DNA of 64,000 nucleotides from Cognatundibacterium squillarum (GTDB lineage Bacteria; Pseudomonadota; Gammaproteobacteria; Burkholderiales; Burkholderiaceae_D). Location: assembly GCF_014652435.1 (NCBI RefSeq), contig NZ_BMYU01000007.1:124001-188000 (forward strand), in the 5' to 3' direction. Both the position numbers and the translations under genes were made by a program. The notes beneath the pieces are model-generated. The model saw only the letters and a program-made list of their open reading frames with translations. It made no database searches and was not told where the DNA came from. Shown here piece by piece: positions 15,891 to 26,508 of this stretch. The first letter of the stretch is position 1. Every line of letters begins with the position of its first letter.

Positions 15891-18248
15891 GTGACAAGAT
15901 TTTTAAGATATGCCCTGATTATCGGCGGTGCATTAATGAGTATTTTGCTGTTTTTACTCACCACCGCCTCTGATAACTCCGCCCGCTTAGAACCCTATTA
16001 CAAATGGCTGTTGGCCGCGAATGTGGTTGTGGCACTGGCCTTGCTGGCCCTGATTGTGATGTTGCTGTGGCGTCTGTTCAGCCGCTACCGCAACCGGGAA
16101 TTCGGGTCGCGTCTGATGACAAGGCTGGTTTTGCTGTTTGCGCTGGTTGGTATCCTGCCGGGTTCGGTCATTTATGTGGTGTCGGTGAATTTCGTTTCGC
16201 ATTCCATCGAATCCTGGTTTGACGTCAAAGTCGAATCTGCGATGGAATCCGGTAAAAACCTTGGTCTGAGTGCCATGGAATTTTTGCTGGCAGACCTGCA
16301 AGCCAAAGCCCGCGACATGTCCAGTGACCTGTCCTCCCCTTCCGATACCCCTCTCAGCATACAGTTATACCGCCTGCGCGAAAAAGCACTGGTACAGGAC
16401 GCTGTCATCGTCAACAGCCGTGGCCGCGTGGTCGCCAGCTCCAGCCAGAATACCGGTCTGATCCCCGAAGTGCCGACACCTGACATGCTGCGGCAAGCCC
16501 GCAGTGGCCGCATGTATGCAGCCATCGATGAAAAACCCGCTGATGCAGATACTTCAAATGCAACATCCCAAAATGGTGCAAAACGTCCGGTGCTTGCACA
16601 GGAACCGGCCAAGTCCCTGCGCACCCGCGTTGTCGTCCAGTTACACAGCAGCGATTATTCGCTGTCCATGAACCGCGACACCTATTATCTGCAACTGATC
16701 CATCCGGTACCGGCCAGCATTGCATTGCATGCAGAAGCTGTGCGCAGTGCCGCCAGCGAATATCAGGTACGTTCACTCGGGCGCAGCAGCCTGAAAACCA
16801 TGTATGTGTTCACCCTGACGCTGACTTTGCTGGTTTCCGTCTTTGCCGCGATTACCAGTGCTTTCTTTATCTCCGGCCAGCTGGCACGTCCTTTGCTGCT
16901 GTTAGCGGAAGGTACCAAAGCGGTGACCGAGGGAGATTTTTCACCTCGTCCTATCATTTCCACCACCGATGAACTGGGCAGTCTGACACAGTCTTTCAAC
17001 ACCATGACCCGGCAGTTGCTGGATGCCCGAACCGCCGTTGAGCGTAACCGCTCTGAACTGGAAAATGCTAAAGCCTACCTTGAGTCAGTACTTGCCAACA
17101 TGTCTGCGGGTGTGATGGTGCTGGATGAACAAGGTCATCTGGTGACTTGCAATGAATCGGTAGAACGGATTCTGCAGCGCCCTGTTGAGGGCGAAGTCGG
17201 TAAGGCACTGCATGACATTCCCGGTCTGGATCAGTTTGCGGCGGCGATTGATAAAGCCTTCGCAGAACAGCAAATGCGTGACGATAACGATGCAGACAAG
17301 CAGGAACACTGGCAGCAGCAAATCGAAATTCCGCGCCCGGATGCAGAGCCACAGGGGGAAAAGCCAGCCGATGCGATGCCGAATAATGTGGCACAGAATA
17401 TTACGCTGCTGGCACGGGGATCACACTTACCGGTGGGCGCAGGTGAAGGCTATGTGATTGTATTTGACGATATCACCAAGGTGATTTCAGCACAGCGCTC
17501 GATTGCCTGGGGAGAAGTGGCACGCCGTCTGGCCCATGAGATTAAAAATCCGCTGACACCGATTCAGCTCTCGGCAGAACGTCTGCAGATGAAGCTGGAG
17601 GAAAAACTCAGCGAGACGGATGCAGCGATTCTGCGCAAAGGCACAACAACCATTGTGAATCAGGTCAGCTCTATGAAACGCATGGTGGATGATTTCCGCG
17701 ATTACGCGCGCACGCCACCGGCAGTTTTGTCGCAACTGGATCTGAATGCGCTGATCGATGAAGTGCTGCATTTATATCTGGCCGGCGACGGACGCGACAT
17801 CATCCGGCTGTCGCTGGCGGCCGGCATGCCGAAAATTATGGGCGATGCGACACAGTTGCGGCAGGTCATCCACAACCTGCTGCAAAACGCGCAGGATGCG
17901 ATTGGCGAGCGCACCGATCAGGAAAGTGCACCGCGTATTGATGTGAGCACAGAACTGGTGCGTATGCAGGGAAAAAATCAGGAAACCCAGTTAGGGGTAC
18001 GTTTGCTGATTACGGATAACGGGCCGGGTTTCTCCAGCAAAATTCTGGCGCGCGCCTTCGAACCTTATGCAACTTCCAAGCCACGCGGTACCGGTCTGGG
18101 ATTGCCGATGGTGAAAAAGATCATTGATGAGCACGGGGGCAGAATCGATATTCAGAACCGTACCGATACAAACGGTGCAAAAGTATCGATTTTGCTGTTA
18201 AAGTTAGCACCGGATTCCAGTCCGCAAGACGGTGCGATTCCAGCCTGA
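15891..18248 (+). CDS. ntrY: NtrY-like membrane sensor histidine kinase
   Basis: A 785-residue kinase with a GTG start. Three N-terminal membrane segments (about residues 6-26, 40-62 and 80-105) are followed by a periplasmic loop and a fourth segment near 305-328. HAMP, a PAS domain (LANMSAGVMVLDEQGHLVTC), HisKA with His549 in RLAHEIKNPLTP, and a HATPase domain (NLLQNAQDAI, DNGPGF, GTGLGLPM) complete it. HEIKNP is the NtrB/NtrY signature. NtrY-NtrX systems respond to nitrogen, redox or envelope cues in alpha- and betaproteobacteria. The partner regulator follows 65 nt downstream. Confidence 0.92.
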   Translation: MTRFLRYALIIGGALMSILLFLLTTASDNSARLEPYYKWLLAANVVVALALLALIVMLLWRLFSRYRNREFGSRLMTRLVLLFALVGILPGSVIYVVSVNFVSHSIESWFDVKVESAMESGKNLGLSAMEFLLADLQAKARDMSSDLSSPSDTPLSIQLYRLREKALVQDAVIVNSRGRVVASSSQNTGLIPEVPTPDMLRQARSGRMYAAIDEKPADADTSNATSQNGAKRPVLAQEPAKSLRTRVVVQLHSSDYSLSMNRDTYYLQLIHPVPASIALHAEAVRSAASEYQVRSLGRSSLKTMYVFTLTLTLLVSVFAAITSAFFISGQLARPLLLLAEGTKAVTEGDFSPRPIISTTDELGSLTQSFNTMTRQLLDARTAVERNRSELENAKAYLESVLANMSAGVMVLDEQGHLVTCNESVERILQRPVEGEVGKALHDIPGLDQFAAAIDKAFAEQQMRDDNDADKQEHWQQQIEIPRPDAEPQGEKPADAMPNNVAQNITLLARGSHLPVGAGEGYVIVFDDITKVISAQRSIAWGEVARRLAHEIKNPLTPIQLSAERLQMKLEEKLSETDAAILRKGTTTIVNQVSSMKRMVDDFRDYARTPPAVLSQLDLNALIDEVLHLYLAGDGRDIIRLSLAAGMPKIMGDATQLRQVIHNLLQNAQDAIGERTDQESAPRIDVSTELVRMQGKNQETQLGVRLLITDNGPGFSSKILARAFEPYATSKPRGTGLGLPMVKKIIDEHGGRIDIQNRTDTNGAKVSILLLKLAPDSSPQDGAIPA

Positions 18249-18313
18249 CCGGAGCAATACAACATCCGGCAGGGATAAAAACAAAACCACAGGGGCAGTA
18301 ATAGGGTAAATTT

Positions 18314-19051
18314 ATGGCGAATATTCTGGTCGTAGATGATGAAATGGGTATCCGGGAATTACTCTCGGAAATCCTGGGGGACGAAGGACACGTAGTACAA
18401 CTGGCCGAAAATGCACAGCAGGCACGTGCAGCGCGGCTGGCCGAAAAACCGGATCTGGTCTTGCTGGATATCTGGATGCCGGACACGGACGGCGTGACAT
18501 TGCTGAAAGAATGGCAGCGCGACGGTTTGCTGACCATGCCGGTCATCATGATGTCTGGTCATGCCACCATTGATACCGCCGTGGAAGCCACCCGTATCGG
18601 TGCGCTGAATTTCCTGGAAAAACCAATCGCTTTGCAAAAGCTGCTGAAAGCGGTGCAGCAGGGTCTGACCCGCACACCGGAACCGGCACGTCCGGCAGTA
18701 CCGGCGATGCGCGTCCTGACACCGGAACCGGTCAGCTCCATCAACAGTATCAGCGGTATCAGTGCTGCTGCCGCGCAGTTTGATAACCGTGGTTATCCTG
18801 CTGTCGCCGCAGCACCGGCACAGCCTGCTGCAGCCTCGCCTGCCAGCCAGTTTGCCAGCCTGTCGTTTGACCTGCCGCTGCGCGAAGCACGCGATGCGTT
18901 TGAGCGGATTTACTTCGAATACCATCTGCACCGCGAAAGTGGCAGCATGACACGTGTTGCCGAAAAAACCGGTCTGGAACGTACCCATCTGTATCGCAAG
19001 CTGAAACAGCTGGGTGTGGAATCGGTCAAATACTCTAAACGCGGCGAATAA
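18314..19051 (+). CDS. ntrX: NtrX-like response regulator without the AAA+ domain
   Basis: A 245-residue regulator. The receiver domain has acidic pocket DD at residues 8-9, phosphorylated Asp52 in LLDIWMPDTDG, and MMSGHATIDTA. A Pro/Ala-rich linker of roughly 60 residues and a C-terminal Fis-type helix-turn-helix (MTRVAEKTGLERTHLYRKLK) follow. Canonical NtrX has a sigma-54-activating AAA+ module of about 230 residues between these; it is absent, so this protein cannot activate sigma-54 in the usual way. It may act as a simple DNA-binding regulator. It pairs with the adjacent ntrY-type kinase. Confidence 0.88.
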   Translation: MANILVVDDEMGIRELLSEILGDEGHVVQLAENAQQARAARLAEKPDLVLLDIWMPDTDGVTLLKEWQRDGLLTMPVIMMSGHATIDTAVEATRIGALNFLEKPIALQKLLKAVQQGLTRTPEPARPAVPAMRVLTPEPVSSINSISGISAAAAQFDNRGYPAVAAAPAQPAAASPASQFASLSFDLPLREARDAFERIYFEYHLHRESGSMTRVAEKTGLERTHLYRKLKQLGVESVKYSKRGE

Positions 19052-19053
19052 AC

Positions 19054-19434
19054 TTGCAAGCAGTTTTACCTGTACCGGTCACGATTGTGACCGGTGCTGA
19101 TTATGCTGCGCGGGAACATGCGATTGCGTCTGCGATGGCTGCAATGCCTGCGTCTCCCGCATCTGCTCACGCTGTTCTGCTGGAAGGATTACCACAGGGG
19201 AATCCTGTGCTGCATCCGTCCGCGCAGATTGCATTGCAAAGAATCGCACCCGGCTGCATTTGCTGCGCCGGACAACTGACTTTAAAAGTCACCCTCAACC
19301 GCTTACTGCGCCCGCGCCCTGCCCGTTTGTGGCTGGCCATGGCCAGCAGCGCCCATTATGACTCGCTGTGCGAATTGTTAAAGAATGCTCCGTACAGCGA
19401 GATCCTGCTGGCGGACCAGCATATTTCCCTCTAA
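19054..19434 (+). CDS. small protein with CobW-like CxCC motif
   Basis: A 126-residue protein starting at TTG 2 nt after the ntrX stop, so translationally coupled. It shows a CobW/G3E-GTPase-like pattern: a strand (PVTIVTGADYAAREHAI) where family members carry the P-loop, and APGCICCAGQLTLKVTLNRLL matching the metal-binding GC(I/L)CC segment. The GxxGxGKT nucleotide loop is missing and the length is about a third of a CobW protein. It could be a shortened metal-binding derivative. Start choice is uncertain because there is no good ribosome site. Confidence 0.65.
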   Translation: MQAVLPVPVTIVTGADYAAREHAIASAMAAMPASPASAHAVLLEGLPQGNPVLHPSAQIALQRIAPGCICCAGQLTLKVTLNRLLRPRPARLWLAMASSAHYDSLCELLKNAPYSEILLADQHISL

Positions 19435-19597
19435 ACTGAATTCACGGTAAAGCCTGCCGTCCCCTGCCCGCGTGGTACTGCGCCGCACCGGATGCAGCTG
19501 TCATCCCCGGGAAGGAGGTTTGCGTTCCAGACTTGAATACTGGCGTTTGCAACATATCTCGCTTCGAAGTATGTGTCAGAAAGAAAGGGGACGTACC

Positions 19598-19855
19598 ATG
19601 AATCTCATCTACAACAGTGATCACTACAGTGTGGTGGAGTACGGTGCTGATACGGATCACGAAGCTCTGCGTTTCGGCGGTTATGAAATTACCGATAAAA
19701 CCTTCCGCAAAGAATGGTTTATCGCTGGCATGTCCGCCCTGAATTTCCGTTATGAAGTGTCAGAACTGATTTCTTCCGATCCGAGCATGGAAGAAATTGA
19801 TGAATTTCTGGCCCAGCATACCGGTATGTCTTCTCAGCCTTTGTTCCTGCATTAA
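19598..19855 (+). CDS. DUF3567 family protein
   Basis: An 85-residue soluble protein of the betaproteobacterial DUF3567 family: MNLIYNSDHYSVVEYGADTDHEALRFGGYEITDK. Upstream in-frame codons extend the frame to 19472, but the ATG at 19598 follows an AAAGGGG site and starts the conserved sequence. Function unknown. A 9-bp-stem hairpin follows the stop. Confidence 0.86.
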   Translation: MNLIYNSDHYSVVEYGADTDHEALRFGGYEITDKTFRKEWFIAGMSALNFRYEVSELISSDPSMEEIDEFLAQHTGMSSQPLFLH

Positions 19856-19861
19856 CACACC

Positions 19862-19886
19862 GGTCCGGCACTATAGCTGCCGGACC
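19862..19886 (+). terminator. hairpin after DUF3567 gene
   Basis: The perfect 9-bp stem GGTCCGGCA/TGCCGGACC with a 7-base loop starts 7 nt after the stop codon. No T-run follows, so it may be a 3'-end stabiliser or a weak terminator. Confidence 0.45.
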
Positions 19887-20055
19887 ATATCCGCCATCAG
19901 CGCGGTGCTATACCTGTGCGACCCGCCGCCTGTTAAGGTGATTGTTTTCCGCCTGTTTTCTGCACAGACATGAACCCTGCCACGCCTGTTCTGACCGCCT
20001 TTGCTTTCCCCGCCCGCTGCAAGGCCAGCGTGGCGCTGTCATGCCGGAGACTGCG

Positions 20056-21979
<1,924 letters not shown>

Positions 21980-22049
21980 CCTGCCCGGCGCCCGGCACGC
22001 AGTACACCGGCTGACCGTCGCCTTTATCGCTTTTCACCCCCCGTCTTCA

Positions 22050-22076
22050 CCCCCTGTTTTTTGAAAAAGCAGGGGG
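22050..22076. terminator. hairpin downstream of deaminase gene
   Basis: CCCCCTG at 22050-22056 pairs with CAGGGGG at 22070-22076 with extra T/A pairing inside. No T-run follows on either strand, so its terminator role is uncertain; a better one lies at 22122-22146. Confidence 0.4.
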
Positions 22077-22121
22077 TATCCGCAAAAATCGCGCTGTTGT
22101 CGGCATAAACACTGGGCTTTT

Positions 22122-22146
22122 AAAAATACCCCCGGGGGTATTTTTT
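22122..22146. terminator. bidirectional terminator between converging genes
   Basis: A perfect palindrome AAAAATACCCCC followed by its complement, ending in T6. The A-run on one side and T-run on the other let it stop transcripts from the xdhC-deaminase operon and from the convergent FAD oxidoreductase gene. Confidence 0.75.
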
Positions 22147-22170
22147 GGCCTCAGAATGGCATTTTCGGGC

Positions 22171-23331
22171 TTAAATCACGCATTCTTCGGTGAAGCGGAT
22201 ACCGTCCACGATGCGTTGCGGGGACAGCGGGGACAGATCCAGTGTCTGAAAATGGCCGGTGCTCAGGTATTCGGCACTGGCGCGGCCGGCGGCGGGGGCT
22301 TGTTGCAGGCCGTGGCCGCTGAAGCCGGTGGCGATCCACAAATTCGGATATGCAGGATGCGGGCCGATAATCGCATTGTGGTCGTGGGTGTTCATTTCGT
22401 AATAACCAGCCCATGCGCGCTGCACGCGCAGCGCTTCCATCGCCGGAATGCGGGCCGCCAGCGTTTCCCACAGGGTTTGAAACTGTGCATGGTCCGGTTC
22501 CAGCGGCAAATCCGGTAAATCCGCTTGCGGCGGCATACCGGCAATCCAGTATTTGCCTTCCGGCCGCAGCCACAGACCACTGGGGTCGATCAGCAGCGGG
22601 CAGTCAGGCGTGCTGGCGGGACTGGACAGCACAAACACGGTACGGCGGCGCGCTTCCACCGGCAGTACAAAGCCGGACGGGTCATGCAGGCGGGCTGACC
22701 ATGCACCGGCTGCATTCACCGCCACATCACAGGGCAGGCTTTGCCCGTCCTGCAATGTGACGGCGATCACTTTACCGTTCTGTACCTGCCAGCCGCTGGC
22801 CTCTGCCTGCACAAAGCGCACGCCGAGCGCCCGCGCTTTGTTGCGTAATGCCATCAGCAGCGCATAGCCGTCAAACCAGCCTTCGCGTGCCATTCCCAGT
22901 GAAGCCAGCGCCAGATCAGCTGTCGCCAGCCACGGAAAACGCTGCTGCAAGGCTTCCGGCGACAGCAGGCTGACCTGCGCACCATGCGCCGTCTGGCGTG
23001 CATGCAGACGGCGCAGGGTATCGGCACCGGCAGCGCTGGCCAGATACAAATAGCCGCGTTCACATAATTGCAGATCAACACTGTGCTGCGGCGTTGCCAG
23101 CGTTTGCGCGGCATTGCTGAGAAAATCCCAGCCAAAGGCCGACATTGCCATATTCAGCGGCTGGCTGAACTGCTGACGAATCGAACTGGCAGATAAGGCC
23201 GATGAGGCGCAGGTGTAGGCCGGATCGCGTTCCAGTACTGTGATTTTCCACTGTGCGCCGTAGTGCTGTGCCAGAAAATACGCAATGGCCGCCCCGATTG
23301 CACCACCGCCGGTGATCACAATTTGTTGCAT
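22171..23331 (-). CDS. FAD-dependent oxidoreductase of the DAO/glycine oxidase family
   Basis: A 386-residue DAO-family flavoprotein. The N-terminal dinucleotide-binding GGGAIGAAIAYFLAQ with the following acidic VLERD marks an FAD Rossmann fold. The C-terminal GYYEMNTHDHNAIIGPHPAYPNLWIATGFSGHGLQQAPAAG is the FAD-closing GxxxxxPD/GHG region seen in sarcosine oxidase- and glycine oxidase-like enzymes. The closest functional class is an amine or D-amino-acid oxidase/dehydrogenase, with FOXRED1-like resemblance; substrate unknown. AGGAG precedes the start at 23331. It converges on the deaminase gene. Confidence 0.86.
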   Translation of the reverse strand: MQQIVITGGGAIGAAIAYFLAQHYGAQWKITVLERDPAYTCASSALSASSIRQQFSQPLNMAMSAFGWDFLSNAAQTLATPQHSVDLQLCERGYLYLASAAGADTLRRLHARQTAHGAQVSLLSPEALQQRFPWLATADLALASLGMAREGWFDGYALLMALRNKARALGVRFVQAEASGWQVQNGKVIAVTLQDGQSLPCDVAVNAAGAWSARLHDPSGFVLPVEARRRTVFVLSSPASTPDCPLLIDPSGLWLRPEGKYWIAGMPPQADLPDLPLEPDHAQFQTLWETLAARIPAMEALRVQRAWAGYYEMNTHDHNAIIGPHPAYPNLWIATGFSGHGLQQAPAAGRASAEYLSTGHFQTLDLSPLSPQRIVDGIRFTEECVI

Positions 23332-23439
23332 CTCATCTCCTGTTGTTATTCTGCATGGTTCTGTTGCCGTACTGACATACCCCTGTCATGGCAAAGCTGC
23401 TATGCTTAGTTTATGTGTAACCGAATGTAAAGGTTGTTT

Positions 23440-24612
23440 GTGGCATCTCTGTTTGAGCGGTTCTTCCATCGATACTTTTCCGGCCATCATAACCCGCCAC
23501 CTGTGATGCCGGAAGGCGACTCTTTTGCCGACGATACGGCAGTCGCACCGCATACCGCTCCGCTGTACCGGTTTGAAGAATTTCAGAAAATGACCCAGGA
23601 AGCGGATGCAGCACCGGTAAGCACCCCTGCACCGGCACGCACCACGCTGCCTGCTGCACCGTTTCAGCACTGGTATCCGCGGGCACCGGTTGATCCTTTG
23701 TTTTACGAATGGCTGCTGGGTTTCCCGCCTGCGCGCCAGCCGCATCCGCAGGAGCAGGAGCTGACCGACAGTCTGTACGATTTACTGAATGCCGAACTGC
23801 ACCAGCAAACACTGGTACCGCGTATGCCGGGCATTATTCCGCCGCTGCTATCCACGCTGAAACAGGAGCATGCCTCGGTCAGCCAGCTGACCAGACTGAT
23901 CATGCGTGATCCGGCGCTGGTGGGCGAAGTGCTGCTGGCAGTGAATAATGTACTGCATCACCATGTACAGAAAATCACCAGCCTCGATGCCGCTGTACTG
24001 ATGCTGGGCGAAGAAGGCTTGCGCTATGTGATTGCCAAAGTCGCATTCCGCCCGATTCTGAATCTGCAGCAAGGCCCTTACAGCCGCCGCGCAGCACCGG
24101 TGATCTGGGCACAATCCGAAAAATGCGGTCTGGCCTGCCACGCACTGAGCAGCCATGATGATGACACCGCACCTTTCCACGCATTTCTGGCCGGCCTGCT
24201 GCATCAGATTGGCCTGATTACCGTGTTCCGTGTACTGGATCAGGAAGTCCGCGATCCGTCCGTGCCTTTCAGCCTGAGTTTCTGCCTGCTGCTGCAAGTG
24301 GTGGCAAACACGCTCAGTACCCGTATCGCCACCGAATGGGACTTACCGGACGATGTGATTACCGCACTGCGTGAACAGATTCCGGGCAGCGAACAAACCA
24401 CCGTTTCCAGTCTGGGCGTCCTGCTACACAATGCGGATCTGATTGCCAAAATGCGCATGCTGATCAATCAGCAATTGCTGCGCAGTCAGGAAACCATCCT
24501 GCTGCATGGCCTGAGTGCGCAGGAAGCCTATTGCTACCGCCACCTCGATCATCTGAAATTGTTTGACCTGAACCTGTCTGAACCCGCGCCACATGACACC
24601 GGATCTGCCTGA
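23440..24612 (+). CDS. HDOD domain protein
   Basis: A 390-residue cytosolic protein. About 95 N-terminal residues are low complexity and Pro/Ala-rich. An HDOD domain follows: VPRMPGIIPPLLSTLKQEHASVSQLTRLIMRDPALVGEVLLAVNN, then SLDAAVLMLGEEGLRYVIAKVAFRP and LAGLLHQIGLITV. HDOD proteins are non-enzymatic HD-fold relatives linked to signalling, motility and competence regulation. The GTG at 23440 (AAAGG 6 nt upstream) is chosen over the TTG at 23434, which would directly abut the ribosome site. Confidence 0.85.
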   Translation: MASLFERFFHRYFSGHHNPPPVMPEGDSFADDTAVAPHTAPLYRFEEFQKMTQEADAAPVSTPAPARTTLPAAPFQHWYPRAPVDPLFYEWLLGFPPARQPHPQEQELTDSLYDLLNAELHQQTLVPRMPGIIPPLLSTLKQEHASVSQLTRLIMRDPALVGEVLLAVNNVLHHHVQKITSLDAAVLMLGEEGLRYVIAKVAFRPILNLQQGPYSRRAAPVIWAQSEKCGLACHALSSHDDDTAPFHAFLAGLLHQIGLITVFRVLDQEVRDPSVPFSLSFCLLLQVVANTLSTRIATEWDLPDDVITALREQIPGSEQTTVSSLGVLLHNADLIAKMRMLINQQLLRSQETILLHGLSAQEAYCYRHLDHLKLFDLNLSEPAPHDTGSA

Positions 24613-24648
24613 TCAGGTAGAATGCGCGCCTTCACTGAAAGGAAACGG

Positions 24649-25182
24649 ATGATGGAATTCCCTCTGCTTGGCACACTCAGCCATGATGCGGATTACGACT
24701 GGCTGGTCAGCGCACCGGTGGCGGTACCGGCACTGGACGGTCTGGAATGCGAATTTTTGCTCGAAGGCTATGAGGACGATGCGCATCCGGAAGAATTTCA
24801 TGAAGCCGTCCGGCGCTTTCTGAGCGCAGGACCAGACATGCTGCGGGCTGCACAACAGCATATTTATTACTACTATCTGGATTGCGCCAAACTGGCGAAA
24901 TCGGAAAAACGTGACTGCCCTGAGATCCAGCACGCAGCACAGCTCTGGGATCATCTGGAATTCGGCGCGGAAATTCTGGTACGCCGCCGCAGCGATGCAG
25001 AACAGGGCGTGTATCTGGTACTGGAATGCGATTGCGACTGGAATGAAGAAGACGGCCTGCAAATCGTCTTCCGCGAAGGCAACCGCGTCAGCCGCGTCAG
25101 CGCATTTGACGACTTCCTGAGCAATCAGGAAGTGTATGGCATCGCTGAACTGGACAGCATCGTGTACCAAAGCCCGGGCTGA
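24649..25182 (+). CDS. acidic conserved hypothetical protein (DUF6985/DUF2004-like)
   Basis: A 177-residue, strongly acidic soluble protein, starting MMEFPLLGTLSHDADYDWL after AGGAAA. A recognisable pattern is LEFGAEILVRRRS..GVYLVLECDCDWNEEDGLQIVFREGNRVSRVSAFDDF, which resembles small immunity-like or DUF6985/DUF2004 proteins. I am not sure of the exact family. It lies 36 nt after the HDOD gene and ends before a strong bidirectional terminator. ATG 24652 is an alternative start. Confidence 0.65.
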   Translation: MMEFPLLGTLSHDADYDWLVSAPVAVPALDGLECEFLLEGYEDDAHPEEFHEAVRRFLSAGPDMLRAAQQHIYYYYLDCAKLAKSEKRDCPEIQHAAQLWDHLEFGAEILVRRRSDAEQGVYLVLECDCDWNEEDGLQIVFREGNRVSRVSAFDDFLSNQEVYGIAELDSIVYQSPG

Positions 25183-25221
25183 TCCCCGCTGCACGTTACA
25201 GCGCGCGAATCAACTTCATAA

Positions 25222-25255
25222 AAAAAGCCGGTCAGCGAACACTGACCGGCTTTTT
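25222..25255. terminator. strong bidirectional rho-independent terminator
   Basis: A 14-bp stem AAAAAGCCGGTCAG/CTGACCGGCTTTTT with a 6-base loop lies between the convergent acidic-protein gene and the macB-like permease gene. Both strands end in T-runs, so it serves both transcripts. Confidence 0.88.
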
Positions 25256-25284
25256 GTTTGCCTGCGTTTTACCGCAAGGCAGCT

Positions 25285-26508
25285 TTATTCGTAGCGCAGA
25301 CAATCCACCGGCAATAAGGATGCCGCGCGGCGTGCCGGATAAAAACCGAAGAAGATACCGACGAAGCTGGAGAATGCGCAGGCAATCAGCACCGCATCCC
25401 AGCCGATATCGACCGTGATTTTGCCGGTTGCTGTAATGCCGGCAGCACCCAGACTGGCCAGCAACACACCGATCATGCCACCGACCAGACAAATCACCAC
25501 GGCTTCGGTCAGAAATTGCAGCAGCACATCACGCGGCCGCGCACCGATCGCCATGCGGATACCGATTTCGCGGGTACGCTCGGTGACCGACACCAGCATA
25601 ATATTCATAATCCCGATTCCGCCCACAATCAGCGAAATCGCACCGATGGCGCCAAGTAAGGCCGCCAGACCGGTACTGATTTTGGCACCGGCTTCGGCAA
25701 TCGAGGCCAGATTATCGATACGGAAATCATCTTCCTGTTCACCACGGATACGGTGGCGGTCGCGCAGCATTTCCTTGATATCTTCCTGCGCGTCCGCCAT
25801 TTGCTTATCGCTCTTACCCTGCGCAATCAGATAATGCACATTGCGCGGAAACGGGCTGCGGATCAGTGTGGCACGCGCTGTCGTGATCGGCACCAGCACC
25901 ATGTCACCGACATCACCACCGTCGAAAGAACGGCCTTCGCCTTCCAGTACACCGCTGACCTGAAACGGCACGTTATCAATCCGCAGATACTGACCGACCG
26001 GCTCGCTTTTATAAAAAAACTGTTCCGCGACTTTTTTACCGATTACCACAATGCGTGACGCAGAGCGGATGTCCGAATCGCTGAATGCCGCACCCTGCGC
26101 AACTTTCCAGTTACGCACTGTGAACATTTCCGGCGTAATACCGAGTACTGCGTTATTCGAATTGTCGTTACCTGCAGTGATCTGAAAAAAGCCCTGCAGC
26201 GCGGCGGCAGCGCCGTTTAAGCTGGGTAAGTCATTCAGCGCTTCCGCATCTTCTATCGATAACGACGGTGCCGTACCGCTGCGGGCACGTACGCCCTGCG
26301 TACGGTTCGCACCCGGTGACACAATCATCAGATTACTGCCCAGCACTTCCAGTTCTTTGGAAATAAATTTCTTCGCACTGTCACCGACTGCCAGCATCAG
26401 CACCACCGAGGTAATCCCGATAATAATGCCGAGCATGGTCAGTGCCGTGCGCAGGCGGTTCGCATTCATGGCACGGAATGCTTCCACCATGACTTGCATC
26501 AGATTCAT
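25285..26508 (-). CDS. macB: MacB-like ABC transporter permease
   Basis: A 407-residue permease. One N-terminal membrane segment (LTMLGIIIGITSVVLMLAVG) is followed by a large periplasmic MacB-PCD domain (about residues 45-240). Three C-terminal segments form the FtsX domain (LLGAIGAISLIVGGIGIMNIML, VVICLVGGMIGVLLAS, GWDAVLIACAFSSFVGIFFGFYP) with the conserved TERTREIGIRMAIGAR loop. It is the membrane half of a tripartite exporter. In E. coli MacB the ATPase and permease are one polypeptide; here they are separate. It overlaps the ATPase gene by 4 nt (ATGA), so translation is coupled. Confidence 0.9.
   Translation of the reverse strand: MNLMQVMVEAFRAMNANRLRTALTMLGIIIGITSVVLMLAVGDSAKKFISKELEVLGSNLMIVSPGANRTQGVRARSGTAPSLSIEDAEALNDLPSLNGAAAALQGFFQITAGNDNSNNAVLGITPEMFTVRNWKVAQGAAFSDSDIRSASRIVVIGKKVAEQFFYKSEPVGQYLRIDNVPFQVSGVLEGEGRSFDGGDVGDMVLVPITTARATLIRSPFPRNVHYLIAQGKSDKQMADAQEDIKEMLRDRHRIRGEQEDDFRIDNLASIAEAGAKISTGLAALLGAIGAISLIVGGIGIMNIMLVSVTERTREIGIRMAIGARPRDVLLQFLTEAVVICLVGGMIGVLLASLGAAGITATGKITVDIGWDAVLIACAFSSFVGIFFGFYPARRAASLLPVDCLRYE

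Noticed and set aside
19511..19597. Upstream extension of DUF3567 from a GGAAGGAGG site
   Set aside because: Only a TTG directly after the site would be in frame, and the added residues are not protein-like; ATG 19598 has its own site.
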